Assembly (NCBI GenBank): GCA_023429545.1
Contig: JAEYUU010000092.1
Location: forward strand, 1-7,984
Direction: 5' to 3'
DNA from: Verrucomicrobiota bacterium
GTDB lineage: Bacteria > Verrucomicrobiota > Verrucomicrobiia > Verrucomicrobiales > Verrucomicrobiaceae
DNA: 7,984 bases
The first letter of the stretch is position 1, and each line of letters starts with the position of its first letter. This document shows, piece by piece, positions 1-6,930 of this stretch. The notes beneath the pieces were generated by a model. It made no database searches and had not been told where the DNA came from. It was given only the letters and a program-made list of their open reading frames with translations. Position numbers and translations under genes: made by a program.

Positions 1-285
1 GAGTTCGTTGGCATTGTTGAGCACGAGCACATCGTACTTCGCGAGCACGGCAGGCATCATGTCCTTGAAGTGTTCCGTCACATCCACTTCAAAGCCGTTC
101 TCGTGTCCCAGCAATACCAGCCAGCGATTGATGGCTGGTATCTCCGGATGGCGGTAGAAAGCCGTGTTGGAATACACCAGTACCTTGAGCCCTTTACCAG
201 GGGCCGCGGCGGGGCTGGGTTCATGACCGAGAGCAAAACCGCAGAGCAACAGGAGCGAAGCGAAAATGGTGCCAAAGTTTTTCAT
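1..285 (-). CDS. ThuA-like exported protein, N-terminal part (runs off window)
   Basis: The minus strand is open from an ATG at 283-285 to the window edge, giving 95 codons with no stop. The protein begins MKNFGTIFASLLLLCGFALG, a typical Sec signal peptide (charged n-region, Leu/Phe-rich core), followed by an Ala/Pro linker. From about residue 33 it reads LKVLVYSNTAFYRHPEIPAI, then GHENGFEVDVTEHF and LAKYDVLVLNNANEL. This is the first half of a ThuA-like (trehalose-utilisation family) fold, which resembles a glutamine amidotransferase: strand, a His-containing turn, helix, and a KYDVLVLNN strand. In Verrucomicrobiota and Planctomycetota these proteins are often secreted and sit near DUF1080 or sugar-oxidoreductase genes, as here. 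The exact reaction is unknown. No clear Shine-Dalgarno precedes the ATG. The gene lies 105 bases downstream of a co-oriented tRNA. The C-terminal half is outside the window. Confidence 0.85.
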   Translation of the reverse strand, partial: MKNFGTIFASLLLLCGFALGHEPSPAAAPGKGLKVLVYSNTAFYRHPEIPAINRWLVLLGHENGFEVDVTEHFKDMMPAVLAKYDVLVLNNANEL

Positions 286-390
286 CTTTCGAGGTTTGTC
301 GCCTTGGTTCTTCACGACCTCAGGCCTCCGTGCATACGGGCGAGAGTGGCGTGACCATTCACTCTTTGAGCCTTCGGGAACCGTTAAAGG

Positions 391-483
391 TGGCGGAGAG
401 AGAGGGATTCGAACCCTCGGTAACGCTTTACGCGCTACAACGATTTAGCAAACCGTCGCTTTCGACCACTCAGCCATCTCTCC
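391..483 (-). tRNA. trnS(gcu): tRNA-Ser (anticodon GCU)
   Basis: Read on the minus strand from 483, the acceptor 5' side GGAGAGA pairs fully with TCTCTCC near the 3' end. The discriminator is G (394) and CCA is encoded at 391-393. The D arm begins TGGCTGAGTGG. The anticodon stem ACGGT/ATCGT closes the loop TTGCTAA, giving anticodon GCT, which reads AGC and AGU serine codons. A long variable arm, the class II hallmark of tRNA-Ser, follows. The T arm is GAGGG-TTCGAAT-CCCTC. Length is 93 bases with CCA. The gene appears monocistronic, with its own promoter at 510-537. Confidence 0.97.
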
Positions 484-509
484 TGGAAAAATTGAGTGCG
501 GGAGGCGAA

Positions 510-537
510 GTTTTACGCAGGGGGAAAGGAGAGTCAA
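510..537 (-). promoter_or_regulatory. Candidate sigma-70 promoter for tRNA-Ser
   Basis: On the minus strand TTGACT (532-537; 5 of 6 to TTGACA) is separated by 16 bases from TAAAAC (510-515; 4 of 6 to TATAAT). The predicted start of transcription would be near 503, about 20 bases before the mature tRNA 5' end at 483, a normal leader length. The assignment rests on motif match and position only. Confidence 0.5.
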
Positions 538-659
538 GGAAAGTTCGGAAGTTGGTGGGCGGAATTCGGAGGTGGTGGATGGGCGCGTGTGAGGCAGGGA
601 AGGATGCCCCGGAAAAGGGCTTGGTCATGTTTCAAGGTCGCCCACGTCAGTGCGACGGT

Positions 660-682
660 AAAAGGGGGGCAAGAGTGCCCCC
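660..682 (-). terminator. Candidate Rho-independent terminator after the DUF1080 gene
   Basis: A perfect 6-bp G/C stem, GGGGGC (665-670) and GCCCCC (677-682), encloses a 6-base loop. Read on the minus strand, the stem is followed by C then TTTT (663-660), a short U tract. It lies about 93 bases beyond the stop codon of the minus-strand DUF1080 gene and before the tRNA promoter, where a terminator would insulate the two units. The short U run limits confidence. Confidence 0.45.
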
Positions 683-750
683 GACCCTTGGGAAAGGCGC
701 TTCAAACACGGTCCAAACTTGCAAACGTCGCATGCCGGGCTCCGGACCTT

Positions 751-771
751 GAACACTGAACTTCGAACTTG
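751..771. repeat. Short tandem heptamer, GAACNNN x3
   Basis: GAAC occurs at 751, 758 and 765, exactly seven bases apart (gaacact gaacttc gaacttg). It ends four bases before the stop codon of the DUF1080 gene on the opposite strand. Three copies are few and the last three positions vary, so this may be a chance or decayed repeat. Confidence 0.3.
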
Positions 772-774
772 GCC

Positions 775-1839
775 TCACTTCTTCACCACCCAGATGTTCC
801 GGTAGCGCACGGGGTTGCCGTGGTTCTGCAGGAAGATGGGGCCGGGGGTGTTGGCTTCGTCCTTCACGGGGGCGGAGCCGGTGGTGTTGGGGATTTCGAC
901 GTTCTCGTGGATGAGCACACCGTTGTGTTTCACGCTGACTTTTGCGTTCGCGGTCTTCTTGCCCGCCGCATCATACTTCGCGGCAGTGAAGTCGATGTCG
1001 TAGGTCTGCCAGGTGAGCGGCGGATAGCACATGTTCACCCTTGGCTGGGCCACCTTGTAGATGCCGCCGCATTCGTTGTCCTTTCCTTCGAGGCCGAAGC
1101 TGTCGAGCATTTGCACCTCATAGCGGCCCTGAAGGTAGATGCCGCTGTTTCCCCGGGCCTGGCCTCTAGCGGTAGGCATGTAGGGCAGGCGGAACTCAAG
1201 ATGGATGGTGAAATCGGTGAATTTCTCCCCGCTGGTGCAACCCTCGATGAGCAGGCCGTTGGGCGTGACGCGCGACTTGGGGAAGCCGTTGATGCCCTTG
1301 CCATCGAAAAGCACCACGGCTCCTGCCGGCGGTGCAGCGTTCAAGGTGGGCGACTCGCGGGAGGCCCTCTTGAGATCCATGATGGGCTCCTTGTGCATCT
1401 GCGAGACGAAGATCCTCGCGCCGTCCGCCTCGCCTCGGGACTTGGGACCGTTGAAGACCACGGTCATCTCACCCTGCTCACGGCTTCCAGGCACACGCGT
1501 AATCTCTGAGCGGTCGCCGTCCCAGCCATCGCCGGGCAGTCCGCCCTTGTACCGCACGGCCTCGAACTTCCCCTCGCCCAGCGCGATGACCTGGGTACCA
1601 AAGCGGTTTCCCTCCTCGTCCTTGCCCACGTACTCCCCCTGGATGATGAAATCGTCGTCCGTCACTGCCGGGTCGACATAGGCCTTCGGTTTCGGGGGTT
1701 GGGGTGGCTTGGGCGCCTCGGCTGGCGCAGGCTCAGTCGCGGCGGCTGCAGCCTCAGGTTTGGGCGGGGGTGTCTGGGCAGGCACCAGGCACGTAGTGGT
1801 CGAGCCGATCAGGGTGGCGATAAGCGGGAAAATGCGCAT
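775..1839 (-). CDS. Exported DUF1080 (3-keto-disaccharide hydrolase) family protein
   Basis: 354 residues. A short signal peptide (about 1-21, ending LVPAQ) leads into an Ala/Pro-rich linker (22-53), which suggests export to the periplasm or surface. Residues about 62-170 form an N-terminal module (DDFIIQGEYVGK, GTQVIALGEGKFEAV, YKGGLPGDGW) often seen ahead of the hydrolase domain in Verrucomicrobiota and Planctomycetota. Residues about 172-353 are the DUF1080 jelly-roll: VVLFDGKGINGF at the start, FTIHLEFRLPY, the signature NSGIYLQGRYEVQMLD (231-246), and the terminal strand PIFLQNHGNPVRYRNIWV. Some family members hydrolyse glycosidic bonds of 3-keto sugars or act in related sugar breakdown; the substrate here cannot be read. 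The start is the only ATG that gives a signal peptide, and it lacks a Shine-Dalgarno. It lies 97 bases downstream of the exosortase stop on the same strand. It has no PEP-CTERM tail, so it is not an obvious exosortase substrate. Confidence 0.9.
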   Translation of the reverse strand: MRIFPLIATLIGSTTTCLVPAQTPPPKPEAAAAATEPAPAEAPKPPQPPKPKAYVDPAVTDDDFIIQGEYVGKDEEGNRFGTQVIALGEGKFEAVRYKGGLPGDGWDGDRSEITRVPGSREQGEMTVVFNGPKSRGEADGARIFVSQMHKEPIMDLKRASRESPTLNAAPPAGAVVLFDGKGINGFPKSRVTPNGLLIEGCTSGEKFTDFTIHLEFRLPYMPTARGQARGNSGIYLQGRYEVQMLDSFGLEGKDNECGGIYKVAQPRVNMCYPPLTWQTYDIDFTAAKYDAAGKKTANAKVSVKHNGVLIHENVEIPNTTGSAPVKDEANTPGPIFLQNHGNPVRYRNIWVVKK

Positions 1840-1913
1840 GGCTGGAAAGAGAATAGGGGAAGAGCAGGCACGAGGGCAAGATCGAGTGTCTTACACAGGC
1901 CGTTCCAGCCATG
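1837..1913 (-). repeat. 11-bp perfect inverted repeat around the DUF1080 start codon
   Basis: CATGGCTGGAA at 1837-1847 is the exact reverse complement of TTCCAGCCATG at 1903-1913, with 55 bases between. The 1837-1839 end of one arm is the start codon of the DUF1080 gene. In a transcript reading through from the exosortase gene, the two arms could pair and bury the start codon. No further flanking pairs extend the stem. Confidence 0.4.
1850..1879 (-). promoter_or_regulatory. Weak candidate promoter for the DUF1080 gene
   Basis: On the minus strand TTGCCC (1874-1879) and TATTCT (1850-1855) are 18 bases apart. If used, transcription would begin near 1843, only a few bases before the ATG at 1839, giving an almost leaderless message. 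That transcript would lack the distal arm of the inverted repeat. Motif match is modest. Confidence 0.22.
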
Positions 1914-1936
1914 AGGCTCGCGAGAGACCCCGATCT

Positions 1937-4027
1937 TCACGCTTCCGGCTTGAGAAAGTCCGCGGCAGCATCCGCGGCGAAGGAACTCAGCGACTGGATG
2001 GCGGACAACTCTTCAAGAGGATCCTCGATGCCGCCGACCTCGTTTTCAGACACCTTCATAAAAAAGGAGGCCTGGCCCCAGCGGTGATTCAGATTGTGAA
2101 GGATCGCGTCCCGATAGCTCACAAAGCTGCTCATGTCATAGCTGGGCGTGCTGTAGCCCTCCGACCCCTGGTACCAGTAGAGGTTCAGCGCGCGCACCCG
2201 GACGCGGGTTCCATCCTCCTTCTGCACGTCACGGAAAAGGCTGAGCACGGTGGCTTGAAGCTCACGGCCATCCTTCAGATGAAGTGGGACCACCTGCTGG
2301 GAGGAGATGATCCATCCCTGATCCGGCAGGCAGCGCTCCGGCTGGTGCAGCGTTTTCTTCAACCGACCGCTGAGCACCACCGTCACGAGCACCTGGCGGT
2401 TGTCCTGCGTGAGGTACACTCTCCGGTCGAGGGCGACAGTTTCATCAAAGAGGGCGCGCTCCTTGCTGGTCATCGTGAGTGCCATGCTGGGACATCCAGA
2501 GACACTTTCTGGCAGGCTCTCCCGGAAACTGGACTCCGCCATTTGCGCGGAGGACGGCGTGGCCCAGCACAGCAGCATGGCCACTGCCCCCAGGGCAAAG
2601 GCAGTGCCGCTCTTGACCATGACATCGTGTGGCGGCGCAGGGCGGATCTCCGCGGGCAGCGCACCCGCGCCGGGCTTGTGTCCCCATTTTTTCACCTGGT
2701 TCCAGTGTTTCTTCTCTAGGAGCGAAGCGAGTGCAAAGACACCCGCGAGGGCAACGCCAAACACTACGAACCCGGCGAACAGGTGGAAGAAGGATTCCAC
2801 CTGCTTGGACTCGGTGAAACTGGGACGCTCCAACTGCCCCTGAGACAATGCCCCGATGCTGACCGTGGCCGAAGCAGCGGCAGCGGATGTGGCCGCCTCT
2901 GGCGAATCAAAAATCAAAATATTCATCAGTGCCGCCTCCTCCAGCACCCTTCCAGCAAGTTTGCCGCCCTCCACCTTTGCCTCAAAGGCGCGTCCGTCTT
3001 CCAGGGTGCCTTTTCGGATCCACCCATCGATCTGTTGATCCGCGGTGACGCGCTCTACCGTCAAGCGGCCACCGGTGATGTTGGCATAGACCCCTTTGCC
3101 CTGAAGATCCTTCCCCGAAACGACGCCACTGACCAGGGTGGCCTCCACCAACTGGCCCTGCACCTGCTTGCCGACTGCGAATTCCTGACCGGCAACGAGA
3201 CAGCCGATGGCCAGCATCATCAGGCGCACGACATTCCCCGCCACCGCGAGCGGAATCGTGCTGAATGCCAGCAGGAGGCGCGGACCGGTGCGTTGGAGCG
3301 CGACCATGCTGTACAGCACGCCCGTCATGATGAGGGCATAGAGCGAACGCATGCCGCTGCAGGAGTCCGAGACATCCAGGGTGAACTTCTGCCCCTGCTG
3401 CAGGCCCGCCGCCGCATCCGCCATGGATTGGAGCGTGGAGCCTTCACGCACACAGGGGATGCCCCCGAGATTGAGGAGTCCGCCCGCGATCTGGGCCGTG
3501 GGAATCTTCAGGCGCGCGGCGAGGAGATTGTCCAGAGGGAACAGAGGCCAGGCGAAGGCCAGGAAGAGCCATGGGATGAACAGGGCGCGCATCCACGCCT
3601 TCCCTCCGAGCAGCAGAATCAAGCCGGCGAGAATAATCTGGATGGCGGCGTAGCCGAGGTAGCCGGTATCCACCTTGTACCCCGCCCAATAGGTGAAGGC
3701 ACCGAGCAGCAGCACGGGCACGCCCAGCCAGGAGCCGTGCACTGGCAGCTTCTTGAGAAAGTCCATCTGACGCCACACCAGCCAGCCCACGATGAGCGGC
3801 ACCACCAGGCAGTACTGCCACTCCCCATTCTCAGGCACCTGGGTGAGCACCTTCCACCAGCCCTCCAGCACACTGCCGCGATTCACGAACTGCCAGTGCT
3901 GGTACGGAAACACGGCAAAAAGCAACACCATGACCAGCGCGCCCACTCCCACCGGAAGCCACCGCATCCAGGGAACACCCGCATCCAGGGCATGTTTCTT
4001 TTGCGCAGCCAGGGTGGCGGTGCTCAT
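1937..4027 (-). CDS. Exosortase fused to a C-terminal EpsI domain
   Basis: 696 residues from [10 protein letters not shown]; a co-linear upstream ATG at 4165 would overlap the divergent gene's start and adds sequence with no exosortase character, so 4027 is preferred. Exosortases are multi-pass membrane transpeptidases that cleave and sort exported proteins bearing PEP-CTERM-like tails. Visible here: about eight hydrophobic segments in residues 22-281; the catalytic Cys223 in DSCSGMRS; Arg268 in GNVVRL; and the likely catalytic His415 in FFHLFAGF, which opens another membrane span (411-437). A further hydrophobic segment (about 474-492) leads into an EpsI/DUF3485 domain (about 495-660) with the family's H-x-P-x-x-C...GW pattern ([12 protein letters not shown], 561-572). 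Exosortase-EpsI fusion is a known arrangement. Odd: the stretch between Arg268 and His415 is 146 residues, far longer than the usual few tens. No Shine-Dalgarno is seen. No PEP-CTERM substrate is encoded in the window. Confidence 0.92.
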   Translation of the reverse strand: MSTATLAAQKKHALDAGVPWMRWLPVGVGALVMVLLFAVFPYQHWQFVNRGSVLEGWWKVLTQVPENGEWQYCLVVPLIVGWLVWRQMDFLKKLPVHGSWLGVPVLLLGAFTYWAGYKVDTGYLGYAAIQIILAGLILLLGGKAWMRALFIPWLFLAFAWPLFPLDNLLAARLKIPTAQIAGGLLNLGGIPCVREGSTLQSMADAAAGLQQGQKFTLDVSDSCSGMRSLYALIMTGVLYSMVALQRTGPRLLLAFSTIPLAVAGNVVRLMMLAIGCLVAGQEFAVGKQVQGQLVEATLVSGVVSGKDLQGKGVYANITGGRLTVERVTADQQIDGWIRKGTLEDGRAFEAKVEGGKLAGRVLEEAALMNILIFDSPEAATSAAAASATVSIGALSQGQLERPSFTESKQVESFFHLFAGFVVFGVALAGVFALASLLEKKHWNQVKKWGHKPGAGALPAEIRPAPPHDVMVKSGTAFALGAVAMLLCWATPSSAQMAESSFRESLPESVSGCPSMALTMTSKERALFDETVALDRRVYLTQDNRQVLVTVVLSGRLKKTLHQPERCLPDQGWIISSQQVVPLHLKDGRELQATVLSLFRDVQKEDGTRVRVRALNLYWYQGSEGYSTPSYDMSSFVSYRDAILHNLNHRWGQASFFMKVSENEVGGIEDPLEELSAIQSLSSFAADAAADFLKPEA

Positions 4028-4151
4028 GGGGTGCGATTCAATGGGGTGGGGAAACTTTCGGCTCGCGAAACATTGCGCTTTCCTTATGCTAGATGCAAGC
4101 AGGTGACCGGATACGATTCTGGCACCTTCGTCAGTTTCAATCATTCCGTCC
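4028..4151. promoter_or_regulatory. Divergent intergenic region, exosortase / membrane protein
   Basis: These 124 bases separate the preferred exosortase start (4027, minus) from the plus-strand gene at 4152 and must hold the promoters of both unless transcription enters from elsewhere. I see a small dyad TTTCG/CGAAA (4056-4070) but no convincing -35/-10 pair on either strand. Its size and divergent placement suggest shared control, but this is an inference. Confidence 0.35.
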
Positions 4152-5849
4152 ATGGAGACAAGCAATCAAACAGAGGACACGCCCACCCCATACAGTGAGC
4201 CTCCGCCGCACGAGGATGGCGCGCCTGTTGAAGAAGCTTCATGGGGCTGGCACCCCACGCCCCCTCTGACGAGAGCGACCGTTGCCGTGGAGCATTCCGA
4301 GTCCCTGGAAGAAGCGCCATATCTTGAACCGCAGCCACCTGCGCCGGAGCAGCAGTACTATTCACCCAGGGTGCAGCCTTTGCAGCCGCGCCAGCCCACC
4401 CAGCCTCTGCAGCAGTCGGCGCCCCAGCCGCCTCACCCGCCCCCCCGCGCAACCCAGGCCTCCAGCCCTGCGACCGCCACACCACCTCGCAGGCGAGCCA
4501 TACTGGGCGAGGAGCCCGCCAAGGCCGAGGATCTGGGACTGCCTTCACGCGCTACCACCTCCTATATGGTCAGCGGGATGCGCCACGCGAACCAGCGCCG
4601 GAGCACCAGCCTTTTCAAACTCCTTGGCCTTCTCTTTCTGGTCAATCTCCTCATCATTGGCGCCTTTGGCGCGTGGCTCTACAACCACTTCGTGGGGCAG
4701 GTGGAGGCACGCATGGCGGACTTCTCCAGCCGGCCGCTTCCCTCTGGCTCCGGTTCCTCTTCATCGACGCGCGCGCCACTCACCACGGGTGGCGGAGCCA
4801 CTGCGGTGGAAATCAAGCAGTTGCAGGACGAATTCGACAAACGCTTTTCCGATTTGAAGGCGCAGCTTCAGGCGGCGCAGTCACGCATCAGCGAGACAGA
4901 AAGCACCCAGCAGCAGCAGCAAACGCGGGTGAGTGCCCTGGCCTCCCAGATGGCGACTTCCGCGGGTGATGCTTCCACCAAGACTACGGGGGAAGCCGTG
5001 GCCACGGCTGTAGTGCCCGGTGTGGAAGCGGAGATCCCGCCTTCGGAGAACGATCTGATTCTGCTCAAGGAACGCAACCGCCTCACCAGCTATGCGGATG
5101 AAGCGATCGCCACGGGCGCGCGTGAACCCTACGATCGCCTGTGGCAGGCCCTGGAAGACCAGCGTCTCATCAAGCTGATCCACGCGGCACGAGCCGAGAT
5201 CCTGCGGGTGCAGAACTTCTACCTCTCCGGTTCGCGGATCGAAAGCTACACCATCCAGGTGGGTGACTATTTCCCCGAAAGCGCCTCGTTGAAGGACAGC
5301 CAGCTCAAGGATGAGCAACTCATCGAACTCCTGGAAAACAAGGAGAACCCCTGGCAGGTGCGCATGAAAGCCGCGAATCTCCTCGGCCTGCGCCGCTCCC
5401 GCGCCGTGGGCGATGCCCTGGTGAAGGCGGTGAAGTACGACGAGAATCTCGATGTGGTGAAAGAAGCGACCTTCAGCTTCGAGCAGATGACGGGATTCCG
5501 CGCGCGCATCTTCGAACCTGCATCCATGGATGCATGGTGGATCCAGTACAACGCCGCTCCAGGCTCAGCGACCAGGACGGCTGCGGCCACTGCCCCCGCC
5601 TCATCGAAGAGTTCCTCCAAGAAAAATTCCACGCCGCCTGCGGCCGTACCCGTGGCCCCCCCTCCATCTTCAAAAGAGATGCAGCCTGAACTCCGCCTGC
5701 CCGAGTGGGATGAGGAACAGGAAGCACGCGAGCGGGCGGACAAGGCCGTGGCGGAACAGCAGAAGGCCAAGGACAAAAAGATGACCGAGAAGCAGGCTGA
5801 ACCGAAAGACGCCGGCGCTGCGAAGGCACCGAAGAAGAAGTCCGAATAA
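4152..5849 (+). CDS. Single-pass membrane protein, proline-rich arm, coiled coil, HEAT-like segment; function unknown
   Basis: 565 residues; I do not recognise a named family. Residues 1-115 are disordered and rich in Pro, Gln and Glu (runs such as QPPAPEQQ and PPHPPPRA). A basic stretch (144-156, [13 protein letters not shown]) precedes one strong membrane span (about 157-176, [20 protein letters not shown]), so the N-terminal arm is probably cytoplasmic by the positive-inside rule and the rest extracytoplasmic. After a Ser/Gly linker, residues about 218-268 have heptad character with a QQQQQ run (coiled coil). Residues about 300-395 are helical and charged. Residues 399-446 ([16 protein letters not shown], then [23 protein letters not shown]) look like one or two HEAT repeats. 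The tail (470-565) is Ala/Ser/Pro-rich, then Lys/Glu-rich. The start is supported by a stop just upstream in frame (4104-4106). The layout suggests a scaffold spanning the envelope. Its divergence from the exosortase hints at a linked role but does not prove it. Confidence 0.82.
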   Translation: METSNQTEDTPTPYSEPPPHEDGAPVEEASWGWHPTPPLTRATVAVEHSESLEEAPYLEPQPPAPEQQYYSPRVQPLQPRQPTQPLQQSAPQPPHPPPRATQASSPATATPPRRRAILGEEPAKAEDLGLPSRATTSYMVSGMRHANQRRSTSLFKLLGLLFLVNLLIIGAFGAWLYNHFVGQVEARMADFSSRPLPSGSGSSSSTRAPLTTGGGATAVEIKQLQDEFDKRFSDLKAQLQAAQSRISETESTQQQQQTRVSALASQMATSAGDASTKTTGEAVATAVVPGVEAEIPPSENDLILLKERNRLTSYADEAIATGAREPYDRLWQALEDQRLIKLIHAARAEILRVQNFYLSGSRIESYTIQVGDYFPESASLKDSQLKDEQLIELLENKENPWQVRMKAANLLGLRRSRAVGDALVKAVKYDENLDVVKEATFSFEQMTGFRARIFEPASMDAWWIQYNAAPGSATRTAAATAPASSKSSSKKNSTPPAAVPVAPPPSSKEMQPELRLPEWDEEQEARERADKAVAEQQKAKDKKMTEKQAEPKDAGAAKAPKKKSE

Positions 5850-5872
5850 CTGCCGCTGTTGCCAGCGCAGAA

Positions 5873-6835
5873 TCACTTTGCCTGACGTCCGTTGCGTTTC
5901 GGAAGGACAGGGGCTGGAGGTGCCGGCTTCAGTTCAAGATCCGTTCCCACTGCCTCGCACAGGGCCAGGAACGTCTGTTCCGCGAGGGTGACAGCCTTGT
6001 TCTTCAGGTGGGCAACCACCCACTGGCGTTTGATCCGTCCGCGCAGCAGGGGCAGGGCCACCAGTTCACCTGACTTCAGCTCCTGCCTCGTGACCCACGC
6101 GGCTACCATGGCAACGCCGAGCCCAAGTTTCACCAGTTCCTTGATCGCTTCCGTGCTGCCCAGCTCAATGAAGGATCTCGGCCGCGCTCCCAGCTTCAGG
6201 AAATACTCATTGATCAGCTGGAAGGTGGAACTGTTCCGGCTGGAGATGATGTACGTCTCGTTGGCAAGATCCTTGGGCTTGGGCGGATGCCGGTGCCATG
6301 GATGCAGGGGCGAAGTAAGGAAGACAAGCTCATCCTCAAACAAGGCATGACAGGTGAGACGCGACACGTCACGCGGCCGCAAACAGATGGCGATGTCCAG
6401 CATGCCGCTCTCCAAGCGCTCCAGCGTCTCGGGCGTTTCCCCTGGTGACACCGAGATGCTGAAGAGCGGGAAGGAATCCTTGAACTCGCGCAGAACCGTT
6501 GGCAGGATGAACTGCGATGCTGCCGGCGTGCAGCCGATGCGCAGGTTCCCCCTTGGATTCTGATCCAAGGCTCCCAGGCTGGAGCGCGCCTGCGCCATCT
6601 GATTCTGAATGGCATCTGCATGGCGGAGCAGCTCGCGCCCATGATGCGTGAGCAGCACCCGCTTCCCCTGCCGGTGGAAGAGCTGGCATCCGAGGTCCTG
6701 CTCAAGCGCTCGGATGGCATGGCTGATGGCGCTCTGCGTGAGATGCAGTGATCTGCCTGCCTGCGTGAAACTGCCCTCACGAGCGAGAACGGTGAAGGCG
6801 CGAAGCTGTCGCGAATCAAGGAGCGGCTGTTCCAT
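5873..6835 (-). CDS. LysR-type transcriptional regulator
   Basis: 320 residues, the usual LysR length. The N-terminal winged helix-turn-helix is complete: LDSRQLRAFTVLAREGSF (6-23), then TQAGRSLHLTQSAISHAIRA (24-43), then LEQDLGCQLFHRQGKRVLLT (44-63). A linker helix (about 67-93) joins the effector-binding domain (about 96-295), which shows GNLRIGCTP at the first strand and KELVKLGLGVAMVAAWV (232-248), matching the conserved GLG-I-A-hydrophobic segment. The C-terminal tail is Pro/Lys-rich (PAPPAPVLPKRNGR) and probably disordered. The gene is divergent from a NasS/NrtA-like gene 95 bases away; LysR regulators often control the divergent neighbour and themselves. A T-N11-A palindrome sits just upstream of its start. 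The likely ligand is a nitrogen-related anion or metabolite, but this is inferred only from the neighbour. Its stop is 23 bases from the convergent membrane-protein gene. Confidence 0.93.
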   Translation of the reverse strand: MEQPLLDSRQLRAFTVLAREGSFTQAGRSLHLTQSAISHAIRALEQDLGCQLFHRQGKRVLLTHHGRELLRHADAIQNQMAQARSSLGALDQNPRGNLRIGCTPAASQFILPTVLREFKDSFPLFSISVSPGETPETLERLESGMLDIAICLRPRDVSRLTCHALFEDELVFLTSPLHPWHRHPPKPKDLANETYIISSRNSSTFQLINEYFLKLGARPRSFIELGSTEAIKELVKLGLGVAMVAAWVTRQELKSGELVALPLLRGRIKRQWVVAHLKNKAVTLAEQTFLALCEAVGTDLELKPAPPAPVLPKRNGRQAK

Positions 6836-6837
6836 CT

Positions 6838-6852
6838 ATGAATGAAATTCAT
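6838..6852. promoter_or_regulatory. Candidate LysR-box (T-N11-A palindrome)
   Basis: ATGAATGAAATTCAT is a dyad (ATGAA / TTCAT, 5-base centre) containing T(6839)-N11-A(6851), the generic LysR-type recognition pattern. It begins two bases upstream of the LysR start codon, a position suited to autorepression, and lies in the gap shared with the divergent NasS-like gene. Confidence 0.45.
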
Positions 6853-6899
6853 GCATGCCGGGAAAAAGATGTCGAGCGGTTTTTAGGATGATTTGGGAC

Positions 6900-6927
6900 G
6901 CTGGCACGTGGGCTGCGATGTGCCAGC
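6900..6927 (+). promoter_or_regulatory. Sigma-54-like -24/-12 element within an 8-bp inverted repeat
   Basis: Plus-strand CTGGCACGTGGGCTGCG (6901-6917) follows the sigma-54 consensus TGGCACG-N4-TTGC with one change (CTGC for TTGC), keeping the essential GG and GC at the right spacing. The same stretch forms a perfect inverted repeat: GCTGGCAC (6900-6907) and GTGCCAGC (6920-6927), 12-base loop. Sigma-54 commonly serves nitrogen genes, fitting the NasS-like gene next to it. A start of transcription would fall near 6928, which favours translation from GTG 6988 over GTG 6931. The dyad could instead be an operator or an RNA hairpin. Confidence 0.38.
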
Positions 6928-6930
6928 CCC

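Noticed and set aside
330..752. Plus-strand frames of 140 and 87 codons across the tRNA and the gap after it
   Set aside because: One runs through the tRNA gene in antisense, and neither resembles a protein family. Low-complexity basic composition argues against coding.
775..1839. DUF1080 protein as a substrate of the neighbouring exosortase
   Set aside because: Its C-terminus (RYRNIWVVKK) is the end of the folded domain, with no PEP-like motif, hydrophobic span or basic tail beyond it.
1709..2719. A 336-codon plus-strand open frame antisense to the DUF1080 and exosortase genes
   Set aside because: It spans two unrelated genes and their gap, shows no family resemblance and no start signals; it is a shadow frame.
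4121..4136. TGGCACC...TCAG, a partial sigma-54 promoter upstream of the gene at 4152
   Set aside because: The -24 half matches, but the essential GC of the -12 half is missing, so it is probably chance.
4028..4165. Upstream start for the exosortase at 4165 (46 extra residues)
   Set aside because: It would overlap the first codons of the divergent gene at 4152, consume the only promoter space, and add a soluble N-terminus unlike exosortases. ATG 4027 is more plausible.
2783..4198. A 471-codon open frame on the plus strand, antisense to the exosortase
   Set aside because: Its translation is rich in His, Gln, Arg and Glu with no domain character, while the opposite strand encodes a clear exosortase. 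Long antisense frames are expected in GC-rich coding DNA.
5854..5867. CGCTG-TTGC-CAGCG hairpin in the 23-base convergent gap, as a bidirectional terminator
   Set aside because: The stem is only 5 bp and neither strand has a U tract after it.
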